From assembly GCF_016808335.1 (NCBI RefSeq), contig NC_053149.1:56473922-56537921 (forward strand): a DNA stretch of 64,000 bases. Reading direction: 5' to 3'. This stretch comes from Panicum virgatum (Eukaryota; Streptophyta; Magnoliopsida; Poales; Poaceae). Positions 55,277 to 64,000 of the stretch are shown piece by piece (the first letter of the stretch is position 1; each line of letters starts with the position of its first letter). A program made the translations under genes and the position numbers. The notes under the pieces are model-generated. The model was not told the DNA's origin. It worked only from the letters and a program-made list of their open reading frames with translations, and did not search any database.

Positions 55277-56848
55277 CTAGATAAGCTGCCGGTAGTCTGC
55301 CCCCAAGTGGTGGTGGATCAAGAAGTCGTCGCCAGCGATGACGGGCGGCGCCGCGGGCCCGTCGAACAGCAGCGGGCTCTGCATGTGCATCATCCCGCCA
55401 GGACCACCGCCGGCGATCACGTGCGGCGGCTGGTGCTGCACCTCCTTCTGGCGGCGCAGCTCCAGCACCTTGCGGTGGGAGTTGGAGTGCTTCGACATCA
55501 CGAAGGTGGGGCTCGCCGCGGGCCGATACTCCGGCACCAGCCTGCCCGACTTGTACCGCACCCCGCACGCGTTGCACAGCGTCTTGGGGCCCAAGGGCCC
55601 CGTCCTCCACTGCGGCGTCTTGTCCGTCTCGCAGTGCAGGCACCGCCGCCCTGCCGCCGACGCCGCCGAGCCCCCCGGCTGCGCCCCGGGCGCGCTGGAG
55701 GGCTGCGCCTTCGGCACCGGCGGCCCGTCCTTCTTCTTGGACGGCTTCGACGGCTTCTTGGCGGCGAACGCCTGGGCCGAGACGCCGGACTCCGCCGGGG
55801 CGATGTCCATGGACGCCGGCGACGGCGGCGAGGCCGGGGGCGGGGCGAGCACGAGGAGGCGCGACGACCAGTTGCCTGGCGCGACTCGGGAGCGCTTGCT
55901 ACGGGCCTTGGCGGGGACCGGAGCCTCCGGGAGGAACATACCGGTCTGCGCCGCGGAGGCAGCCGAAGCCGGGGCCGCAGGGGCCACGGGAGCCGGTGGC
56001 ACGTTCACCGCCGGGGAGAACCCGCCGGAAATGAGCTTCAGCTTCTGAAGGTCCTCGGTGGCGAAGGCATCGTCTCCCTCGCCCATGTAGTTGGACAGCC
56101 ATTCCAGCTCCGCCAATTGATCGTACTGCGCAAAATTCACCGCAAGTTTAGCAACCGAGAGTTCTATCTCTGTGGTTCCGTTAATGCACTTGCTGGAAAT
56201 TTCGCAAGGTACACTTTGCGGAATTCTCAGAGTGGACTGTTCAGTTAGAAGTTTTGTATTTCCGGCATTGTTGCTATTTATGCCAACTTTATACGGATTC
56301 TGGAGGACCGAAATTGAGTGGTTAATGGGAACCCAAATGGCTCTTTTTTCTGACGGATTAAAATTGAAACCTCGTAACTGTGCTCCTACAAAACCACAAC
56401 AAAATCCTCCCACGCGGACGGCGGACCCATTTCTTCTCGGTTTTCGGTTTATTGGTTCAAGGATTAGAAGAGAACACGAACAGGCTAAATTTGGCAGAAG
56501 AATTCAGGCGAATTGACAGAAAGTTACCGGCTCGCAGAATTCCCTCGGGAAGTCCCCGTCGGCGAGCCCCGAGAAGGAGTTGCCGCAGCTGTCGAGGGCC
56601 GTGACGGTGGACGAGTCGGCCGAGAAATTCCCGAGGCCGCCCTCCTCCTTGACGCGGGCGGCCTGCAGGCACGGCGGCGCCTCGCCGTCCCCGGGCGCCG
56701 CCTCCCCGTCCCCTTCCTCGTCGTCGTCGTACGGGAGCACGAGGAGGTCGTCCACGACGAAGTGGTCCCCGCACCCAGCGGGCTTCCTCTCGCGGGGGGC
56801 CGCGCCGCCGCCGTAGTAGCCGTACTCGGCCGCCGCCGCCGCCTCCAT
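55277..56848 (-). CDS. GATA-type zinc-finger transcription factor (plant subfamily I / A)
   Basis: Two coding exons, 56528-56848 and 55277-56125, joined across a 402-bp GT-AG intron, give 389 aa. I chose the ATG at 56848 ([13 protein letters not shown]); upstream in-frame codons offer only GTG. Residues 1-107 are acidic. A conserved LEWLSNYM segment lies at about 114-121 and a basic [11 protein letters not shown]-like stretch at 180-187. The single type IV zinc finger is C269-x2-C272-x18-C291-x2-C294 ([13 protein letters not shown]...[14 protein letters not shown]), followed by [12 protein letters not shown] and a [10 protein letters not shown] basic tail. The 18-residue loop and two-exon structure are typical of this plant subfamily, which binds WGATAR sites and acts in the nucleus in light, wall or growth regulation. 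The gene looks intact; the target process is not predictable from sequence. Confidence 0.96.
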
Positions 56849-56974
56849 GAGCTGCACTGCGCGTCGCACCGCAACGCCCCGCGCCCCCTGCGTTACTCGG
56901 CCCGGGTTTGTTGGTTTGCTCCTTCGGTTTTGGACGCGTGGGCGAGGAGAGGGGGAGACGGAAACGGAAATGAC

Positions 56975-56975
<1 letters not shown>

Positions 56976-57023
<48 letters not shown>

Positions 57024-57068
57024 TTAATTGGCGTGGAGCTGGAGCGCGGAGAGAGAGAGAGAGAGAGA
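56976..57068 (-). repeat. (GA)n microsatellite in the 5' leader/promoter of the GATA gene
   Basis: About 46 bp of AG repeats (56976-57021) and a second GAGA block (57049-57068) lie 130-220 bp upstream of the GATA start codon. On the coding strand this is a CT-rich tract, as often seen in grass 5' UTRs and core promoters (Y patch; BBR/BPC GAGA-binding sites). Function is inference. Confidence 0.7.
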
Positions 57069-57077
57069 GGGAGAGAC

Positions 57078-59756
57078 GAGACGGGAGAAGAGGAGGGGGA
57101 GGGTCAGCTGGAGCGAACGATTCTTAAGGAGTAAATAAAGCGGGAGCCACTGAGCCACCACGCCGTCCTCTCGGCCCTCCGCTAGTAAAACACGCCAACT
57201 GACCGAACTAGAATTTGAGCTTGAAACCCGGGGGCTACTTCTTCATATTATTCGGAAACCAGTGCAAGCACCCACCGGCCGGCCAGTGTTCGAAATTTTC
57301 AAAACCTCGAGTACGTATTGTTGCCAATTTCAATTCGGAAGGAATAAAGTTACACATGGCTCTAGAGTAGAATCACAAATTATGAGATTAAAATGGTTTC
57401 TTTCGTATGAAATTTAAACGTTAAACATAATATACTACTCATTAGCAGGCAACAAAATAGTCCTCGTACTATCACGTGACTCCACTGTCTGTTACTCTAC
57501 GTAACAGCAGCGCAACCTGGAGCTTTACGTTGCAAGAAGTAGTTATTCACCACCGGCCTGCAACGCTGCCGCCCGCGCTCCGGTGCGTGCATGGGCGACA
57601 CACAGCAGATTCCGGTTGTCCCTTACGTCTGCGTGAGAACAAGCGCGGCTGACGAGGCAGGTGGTATTTTGCCAGGCACCCGGCCCGTCACGTCACGTGG
57701 GGAGCGGGTAAACTCCAGGCGCCCACGAGGGATCACCGTTCGTTCCAGGTACTCGCCATGAACCACGAGGGAGCTCACATCCCCGCGCGTTGCTCTAGTT
57801 TTTATCTATCGATCGTGGCCGTTTCCGCCGGGCCAGGCACGAACCTTCGTTTTTTTTTACTGTGGGAATTCGATAAGCAAGGTGGCCAGGATAAACTTGG
57901 TAGTAGCAGGAAGGATATTTATATATTTACCTTCTCCTATCCGCTCCAACGGGCAAAGTCTGGCCACCCACCAGTTAGGCCAAGTACTCCTTATATATAT
58001 AGGCACGCATGCCTAGTTGCCCGGCCGCTCAAAAGGCCGCGTGAAAATCCGGTCCGTTGCACGCAATGCGCGCTGCACCGGGGAGTTGGAGGCGTGCCTG
58101 CACCCTGCAAGCACCGGCGCGCGGCAATTATGCAGCGGGGACAAATGGCTTTCGGGTAACATGTGGGCGTGCCGGGGCACAATGCTGATATGATAAGCCT
58201 TTGCACGATCGCACAGTGCGATCCACCGTTACGGGCGGCCACGCACACGGCACACTTGTGGCTGCGACCGAGAGCGAAAGCCCAGTCCCGGCCCATGGTG
58301 CAGAAATTATTAAAGCAAGCGTTGGGCGTTCCATCGTTTCCTCTGCAACACGTTTTGGTTTAGTTTCCATAATCGAACGTAACTGCATGAGGAAGCGCAA
58401 GCGCTGTCTGACGACGTCTATAGTTGGCTAAATCCGTATGTGTACGATGCAACTCATTCTGCCACATGTCCAAGCTAAGATAGCATTTACGGGTGTTTGA
58501 TACAAGTGCTAATAATGTCCCAAAGTTTTAAACTTTAGCATAAGCTTATCTTATCCACATGTTTGTCCAAGATATATATATTATCCTTCGTTTGAGAGAC
58601 CGTACTACTACGTGTGTGTAACTATAACCACGGCCAGCTCGTACTATACGCCTCGACCGGAACCTCACGGCTTCCTTGCTTGCCCGGTTGCCATACCCGG
58701 CCTAGCGCAAGCCTGCTTCTTCAGTCTTCACGAGCTGTGTACACGCGTCCCCGCAGACGCCCCCACGTCACGCGCCCCCCGTAGCGTGCTCCCACGTACG
58801 TACCACGTGAGGGACACCGCGGACCGATTTGCCAGCGCCGTTGTGGACGTCGTCGTCAAAGCTGGCCTCGCCAGCAAGTGTGTCACGACGGCGCCTCCGC
58901 GACGAGGCTGCGTCAGACGGGTCGCTGTGAGCGCTACGACCCCGATGCAGATTTGTCTCGTGGAGCGGGACCCTTCGATGTGCGCGGTTCCTTTCCCCCC
59001 CTCCCTTCTTCATGCAAAAAGATGGAGAAGTTTTAATTGGTGCATGTGGCAAGTGATAAGATCGTGAGAAAGGCCAAATGGAGTTTGTGGTGAGAAAAAA
59101 ATAGGGAAGTTTAATTTTTAGTCCTAATTACCAAGGCTCTCCGCCTCTCCCTAGGTTGATGGGCCACTCAAATTCTTAGAGCAAGAACTATGGTTGCGCC
59201 GGCACCTCGGCGAAAAGGAAGCCAGCTTGGCGTCCATTTAATGCTCCAGCAGCAGCTGCCGCGTGCGGTGCAGCGCAACGGCGAATGGGAAGCCAGTGGC
59301 GCAGCGCAGCGGCGAATGGGAGCGTCCCGCTTCTGCAGCCGCCCGTTTCGGCCGGCGTCTCGCGAAACGCCCGATTCCTTCTCTCTCTTGCTTTATCTCT
59401 CATCCAGCTCGGATTCCGCCGATGCCCCGTGGCCCATAATACTTGCTCTTATGTCCGGAACAAGCAATTAGGAGATCTTTAAGCCTCTAACTCTCGCTAA
59501 CTTTTACCAATACTTCTCTAACAAACACACCATATTTGCAAAACCCAAAAAAAAAACTTTCCAGAAATCTGGTAACGGAAACGGGTATCTTGCTAGTCAT
59601 GGATTTTGATCTCCACGATTCCACTCGTCGTGCCACGGACATCAGGGCATGGCACTTGTGGAAGAAGAAGGGACAGCTGTGATCATCCGCGCGCAAGAAC
59701 GGAGGCACCGGTTTTCCGTTCACCAAAAGATTACGGCGACAGCCCAGCTCAGCTTT
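57078..59756. other. No recognised gene upstream of the GATA gene
   Basis: Scattered open frames (up to about 150 codons) on both strands with no family resemblance. The segment near 58483-58570 (GGGTGTTTGATACAAGTGC...) looks like a MITE end. The part nearest 57078 is presumably promoter of the GATA gene. Confidence 0.4.
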
Positions 59757-60020
59757 TTCGGGTTTTGCAAAATTTTGTTGCTTGGACTAGTTGTGTTTAG
59801 TTCGCGAAATTTTTTGGATTTTGGCACTGTAGCATTTTTATTGTTATTTGACAATTAAATGTCAAATTATGGACTAATTAGACTTAAAATATTCATCTCG
59901 TCATTTACGGTTAAACTATATAATTAGTTATTTGTTTCAACTGTATTTAATACTCCATGCATGTGTTCGAAGATTCGATGTGACGGGTACTATAGAAAAA
60001 AATTTGGGAAGCGCCTGCAA
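59757..60020. mobile_element. MITE relic, same family as 52073-52304
   Basis: GTGTTTAGTTCGCGAAATTT, TTTTGGATTTTGGCACTGTAGC and the ATTAGTTATTTGTTT...GATTCGATGTGACGGG stretch match the GTTTAGTTGC MITE family in order. The right terminus is not clear, so boundaries are approximate. Confidence 0.55.
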
Positions 60021-60118
60021 GAGAAAAGGTGTGTGATGTGGGGAACAGAGCATTAGGCCCATTGCTTCGCTTCACTTGCTTGCTTGTGTCGTGACATACT
60101 TCCCTGTATTTTTATTTT

Positions 60119-61133
60119 GGGAAATTTGTGTACAGCACATTCTGAAAGAGTGATTTTGTGCAGAGCACACCATGAAAGCTGATTTTGTTCCCAGCACATC
60201 CTGAGTTTGCAATTTTGTCTACAACACACCACGCTGAGTATAATAATTATTTTTAGCTGAGTGAAGGTTCAAAAGACCATTTTGCCCCCGGGCCCACATG
60301 TCATCTTCTTCTTCTCCCTCTGCTCCCTCTCTTCCGCCGCCACCTCGGCTCCCTCTTCCCGTGCCGCTCTTCCCTCCGACCCTCCTCTCCGCTGCTCCTC
60401 CCCTCCTCCAATCTTGCGGCGACGAGCGCGCAGGGAAGCCCGCACAGTGGTGGCGGTCGGAGGAGGAGGAGGCACACGGTGGTGGGAGCCGCTTGGCAAG
60501 GACGAGGAGGAGGAGCGCCGCCCGCCCTGGGAGCTCGGGGCAGCGCGGGTCGGGAAGGTCGCGCCGGATCTGGGGAGGGCGGCGCGGGTCGGGGAGGAGC
60601 CACCGCGGGGAGGGGCGGCGCGGGTCGGGGACGAAGTCGCCGTGGGGAGGGGGCCGCCGCCGGGAGGCTCAGCGCGCGTCAGTTGGGGAGGAATCCGCCA
60701 CGGGGAGGCGGCGCCAGTCAGGGAGGAGGCCGCCGCAGGGAAGGGCGGTGCGGGTCAAGGACGGGACCGCCAGGGGGGGGGGGGTCACGGAGGGGCGGCG
60801 CTGGTCGGGGAGGGGGTCGTGGAGGGAGAAGACGCGTGGGAGGGCGGCGGGCGGCGCGCGAGAGCAGACGTAGGGAGGACGGCGGCCGGTGCGCTGGAAC
60901 AAGCGCGGGGATCGACGGTGGTGGCCTGCCGGAGGGGGAAGAAGAAGATGACATGTGGGCCCGGGGGCAAAATGGTCTTTTGAACCTTCACTCAGCTAAA
61001 AATGATTATTATACTCAGCGTGGTGTGTTGTAGACAAAATTGCAAACTCAGGATGTGCTGGGAACAAAATCAGCTTTCATGGTGTGCTCTGCACAAAATC
61101 ACACTTTCAGAGTGTGCTGTACACAAATTTCCC
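60119..61133. mobile_element. Mutator-like element with 200-bp TIRs and GC-rich interior (Pack-MULE candidate)
   Basis: The first about 203 bp (from GGGAAATTTGTGTACAGC) reappear as reverse complement at the right end with only about four differences. Identical TTTTTATTTT flanks (60109-60118 and 61134-61143) give a 9-10 bp target duplication. The interior (about 60322-60930) is strongly GC-rich with iterated GGCGCGGGTCGGG-type units and carries no transposase. It fits a non-autonomous Mutator-like element that captured host-like GC-rich sequence. Its source gene is not recognisable. Confidence 0.88.
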
Positions 61134-61230
61134 TTTTTATTTTTCGTGTTGTTTTGGGCTTGCAGCACAACGGACCGAATATTTTATGGGCGGCCCCCTT
61201 GGGGTAGTTATCATGCAAGGCAGGATGAGC

Positions 61231-61254
61231 GGGGGGGGGGGGGGGGGGGGGGGG
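61231..61254. repeat. Poly-G homopolymer (24 bp)
   Basis: Uninterrupted G run between GATGAGC and TTGGCC. The length is uncertain, as for the C run at 17500-17534. Confidence 0.8.
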
Positions 61255-61440
61255 TTGGCCGCAGAAATCATGAGACTCTAGCCGCTCGAGGTGGGGTCAA
61301 AATTGGTACCATTTTGAGCCGCCCTGGCCTCAGTCGTCCTCGCCTTCCGTTTTGCTTCGTCCGCACATGAGATTGTGCTGTGGTCCCGGTCATGGGAGAG
61401 GATTAGAGAAAGTATACTAAATAGTATACATAATATAGTG

Positions 61441-61699
61441 CTCCCTTCGTTTCAAATTAAAAGTTATTCTAAAAATTTTAGAGAGTCAAAATTTTTTAAG
61501 TTTGATCAAAATTATATAAAAAAATAATAACATTCATGATACCAGTTAAGTATCATTAGATTCTTTATTAGCTATATTTTCATAGCATACCTAATTGATA
61601 TCATAAATCTTTGTTTCTCTCTATAATTTTGGTCAAACATCGAAATGGTTTGACTCTCCAAGATTCTTGGAATAACTTATAATTTGGAACAAAGGGAGT
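61441..61699. mobile_element. Stowaway-type MITE
   Basis: Ends CTCCCTTCGTTTC and its reverse complement GGAACAAAGGGAG. The interior closely follows the element at 1112-1379 in inverse-repeat layout (AAGTTTGATCAAA, TTTGACTCTCCAAGATTCTTGG). TA follows the right end. Confidence 0.8.
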
Positions 61700-61720
61700 A
61701 TAGTAGTATATGCATAGCCA

Positions 61721-61934
61721 TTGGGGGTGGATCTACATGAGGCTAGCGGGATCAAACCCCCCTACCTCCTCAAGATCCATGGACACCCCCTAAGCTCCCT
61801 CTCCCCTCTCTATTTTTGGAATGAAAGAATGGAAAGGAAGAGGGGAGGAAGAAGAAGAGAAGGGGGAAGAGGTGAAGAAGAGAGTCAACATGAGCCCCTT
61901 CTATATTCACACTCTAGATTTGTCACTGGCCGCT
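61721..61934. mobile_element. Probable hAT-like MITE relic
   Basis: GGGGGTGGATCTAC near the left and TCTAGATTTGTCACTG at the right form a weak inverted pair. The interior is rich in GAAGAAG/AGGGGGAAG, like the CTTCTTC-rich element at 49667-49862. No convincing duplication flanks it. Confidence 0.35.
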
Positions 61935-62726
61935 AGCTGGGACGTCCATTAGGCAAGCAGCCAGGCATGCATGAACCAGAGAAACATTCAATTCTACCCA
62001 CATCTGATCCCGATGGTACACGCCATACTAACAAATTATATTAAGATTAATTGGTATTTATATATGATTTGTGAATGACAGCTATCAATATTCCACCTTC
62101 ATTATAGATTTATAGTTGGTTACGATAATAGATTTCTCACGGTAACTTAGTGATGAATATATGATTTTGATATTTATGTAAATTTAATATTTAATAGCTT
62201 TGTAACTTTGCAGTATCTAGCTTTCAATGCCATCTACTTTTTTTAGCATGGTCATATTGTGCAGAAGGCATATATATAACAACTTTATGCACGAAAAAAG
62301 TTATTAGACGAGATCGATATCAACACCATATGTTTTCATCTTGAAATGTTGGAGGAAAGTTTTAAGGTAATATGTACAAATTATTTTGATATGAATATTT
62401 CTATATATGTATTGAGTGTCTACAGCTATTATAGCTATCATTAAAAGAGCCCCTGATTTTTAATTTCAGGCCAATTCCCTCAATGCCATTGTAAATTTAA
62501 CTCATTCTTCAATGCTATCAAAATTTACATCCCTTCATTGCCACTGAAATTTTAATATCATCCCTGCAATGCCATTATGTGACTGCGCTGTTAGAATATA
62601 TACCATTATGCCAAGAATGTGAATAGAGAGAGAGGGAGGAGGAGGGGGCGCGGGGGGGGGGGTGACGACGCCATTCCATGCCTCCCGCAGGTTCGCCATA
62701 ATTGCCGAGACCGAGCTTTGCGACGG
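61935..62726. other. AT-rich DNA with repeat fragments, no gene
   Basis: No gene recognised. The phrase TCAATGCCATTG and relatives (CAATGCTATC, CATTGCCACTG, CAATGCCATTATG) recur at about 25-50 bp spacing between 62478 and 62580, suggesting a small tandem or transposon-terminal repeat. Confidence 0.4.
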
Positions 62727-63170
62727 TGTAAGCATCTAGGCCCTCTAGATTTGTTTCGGTGATTAATGACAACCATTATTGTGACTAATGAGTTTGTGCA
62801 GCTTAATAGATCATTATCGCTCATTTGGTCATATGTCAAAAGAGGCCCCTCAATTTCGTTATTCAAAAAGGCGATCTTGGTATTCAACTCAAATATATAA
62901 CAAGACTAAGGATCTTTCTAGTCCTAAGTGTCGTAAGGTTGAGAAGGACACTTAGGTTAGTATAGATTTTATAGTTTTGTAGTGATCGCACTATTAAGAG
63001 GGGTTAAGGTCAAGTAACTTGAGCATGGGCATGGTCATTTGAAAATGGATGCACACTATGGTCACTCAGGTTCCTAGAAGTTCAAATAAGTGGTTTTCAA
63101 CTTATATCTCAAGAATATTTGGATTTCACTCAAGACTCAAATCAGAAAAGGCAAAATCAGAAAAAGTCTA

Positions 63171-63636
63171 TACACCGGTTTAACCGACGCTTCCACTTTT
63201 CTATACGTCGGTTAAACGCAGTCAGCAGAGTCTGGACAGGTTCTATACACCGGTTAAACCAATGTTGTTTGAATTAACGTCGGTGCATTAGTCCAGAGTT
63301 GGTTGTTCCAGGGCTTTTCAAGTTCAATACACCGGTTAAACCGACGCTATTTGAAATGAGACGTCGGTGCAATTGACCAGTGAGATGGTTTTTCCAGGGA
63401 TTTCAGAAGTTGTACTCATCGGTTAAACCGACGATGGATTTGAGTTAACGTCGGTGCAGTTGTCCAGAGACTTGGTTTTTCAGTTGATCAGTGGACAACT
63501 ACACTCACCGGTTAAACCGATGATACGTCGGTTAATCTGCCCAAGTTGTAACGGCTAGTTTCCAAAAGGGGCAGTTTACTTTCATCGGTTAAACCGACGC
63601 TGGCTATTGGAGGATCGTCGGATTAACCGGTGCTAC
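63171..63636 (+). repeat. Degenerate CACCGGTTAAACCGACG / ACGTCGGTGCA repeat array in the LTR
   Basis: CACCGGTTAAACCGACG or a close variant occurs about seven times at roughly 70-100 bp spacing, usually paired with a downstream ACGTCGGTGCA or CGTCGGTTAA and a CCAG-rich linker. The unit is close to a palindrome around GGTTAAACC. It lies upstream of the LTR TATA box. Confidence 0.8.
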
Positions 63637-63684
63637 GCAATTTTCTGGCAGCTTTTCTCCAACGGCTCTATTCGTGTGAGCTGC

Positions 63685-63694
63685 CTATATATAC
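63685..63694 (+). promoter_or_regulatory. TATA box of the partial LTR
   Basis: CTATATATAC followed by CCCTCC fits a plant TATA box. It lies downstream of the repeat array and upstream of a presumed R region. Confidence 0.6.
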
Positions 63695-64000
63695 CCCTCC
63701 AATGGGTCATTTTGCACTCTCTTGACACCAGGCAACATTCATACACTCATATATTGTTGAGAGCCACCTTGAGCTTCATCTTCCACACATTTGTTCATTC
63801 AATCATTCAAGAAGCAAGACTAAGGACTTGAGTAGAGAGAAGCTTGTGTGCATCCGTTCTTGGTGATCGGTTCTTGCTCAAGTGAAGACCCTAGCTTGTT
63901 ACTCTTGGTGATTGGCAGCACCTAGGCGATCTTGGTGATTGAAGATGTTTCTTCCGGAGCTTGCCAACGATTGTGGGAGCCCAAAGAAGTTTGTACGTGG

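Larger units (their letters stand above)
62727..64000 (+). mobile_element. LTR retrotransposon, 5' end of an LTR (cut by the window edge)
   Basis: TGTAAGCATCTAGGCCC at 62727 is a recurrent grass LTR start in my memory (likely copia). It is followed by GATTAATGACAACCATTATTG wording, an internal repeat array and a TATA box near 63685 with downstream CATTCAAGAAGC-type leader. No coding domain is reached before the window ends, so type and completeness are unknown. Confidence 0.65.

Noticed and set aside
55307..56248. Plus-strand open frame of 313 codons
   Set aside because: It is the antisense of GATA exon 2; the minus strand has the zinc finger and valid splice sites.
58612..59067. 151-codon plus-strand frame
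   Set aside because: No recognised motif, no splice or promoter context, and Cys/Pro-rich composition typical of chance GC-rich frames.
60261..60983. GC-rich frames of up to 240 codons in the Pack-MULE-like element
   Set aside because: They are simple repeats of Gly/Arg/Ala codons open in several frames, and part of each frame is TIR sequence. No domain is recognisable.

Overview
The window reads as nuclear DNA of a grass, most likely a panicoid cereal. This is inferred from intron-rich plant genes with GT-AG introns and GC-rich first exons, Stowaway-type MITEs with CTCCCTCCGT ends, and a dense nest of grass-type Ty3/gypsy and Ty1/copia LTR elements. The species cannot be named from the sequence alone.

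Layout. (1) 1-17 kb is a gene-bearing block. A CK1-like kinase of the HD16/EL1/MUT9-like family lies on the minus strand (1719-5776; 16 coding exons resolved; predicted 675 aa). A golgin-84 homologue lies on the minus strand (11229-16718), and an intact tRNA-Lys(CUU) on the plus strand (16927-16999). A 3.0-kb solo LTR with a perfect 5-bp target duplication separates the two protein genes. (2) 17-20.7 kb holds a duplicated block and then the 5' three quarters of a carotenoid cleavage dioxygenase 8 (CCD8/D10-type, strigolactone pathway) gene. That gene carries a one-base frameshift and is cut in its fourth exon by an LTR element. (3) 20.7-46.8 kb is a nest of retrotransposons: a Tat-type gypsy element with an antisense coding region, which itself holds a copia solo LTR; a non-autonomous gypsy element with about 3.6-kb LTRs and a zinc-knuckle ORF; and a second Tat-type gypsy element on the minus strand. 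(4) 46.8-47.4 kb holds the 3' end of a second CCD8-like copy, with an internal deletion. (5) 47.4-55 kb is a mosaic of duplicated blocks and DNA transposons. Several insertions can be proven by the empty site in the paralogous block. (6) 55.3-56.8 kb is a complete two-exon GATA zinc-finger transcription factor gene on the minus strand. (7) 57-64 kb is transposon-rich, with a Pack-MULE-like element (60119-61133) and the start of another LTR (62727 to the window end).

The intact protein genes do not form a pathway: the kinase is a regulatory nuclear kinase, golgin-84 is a Golgi tether, and the GATA factor is a transcriptional regulator. The main biological theme is the decay of a tandemly duplicated CCD8-like locus by frameshift, nested LTR insertion and deletion. 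The window also preserves unusually clear transposon footprints: target duplications, empty sites and solo LTRs. I see no bacterial-type systems and no CRISPR array.
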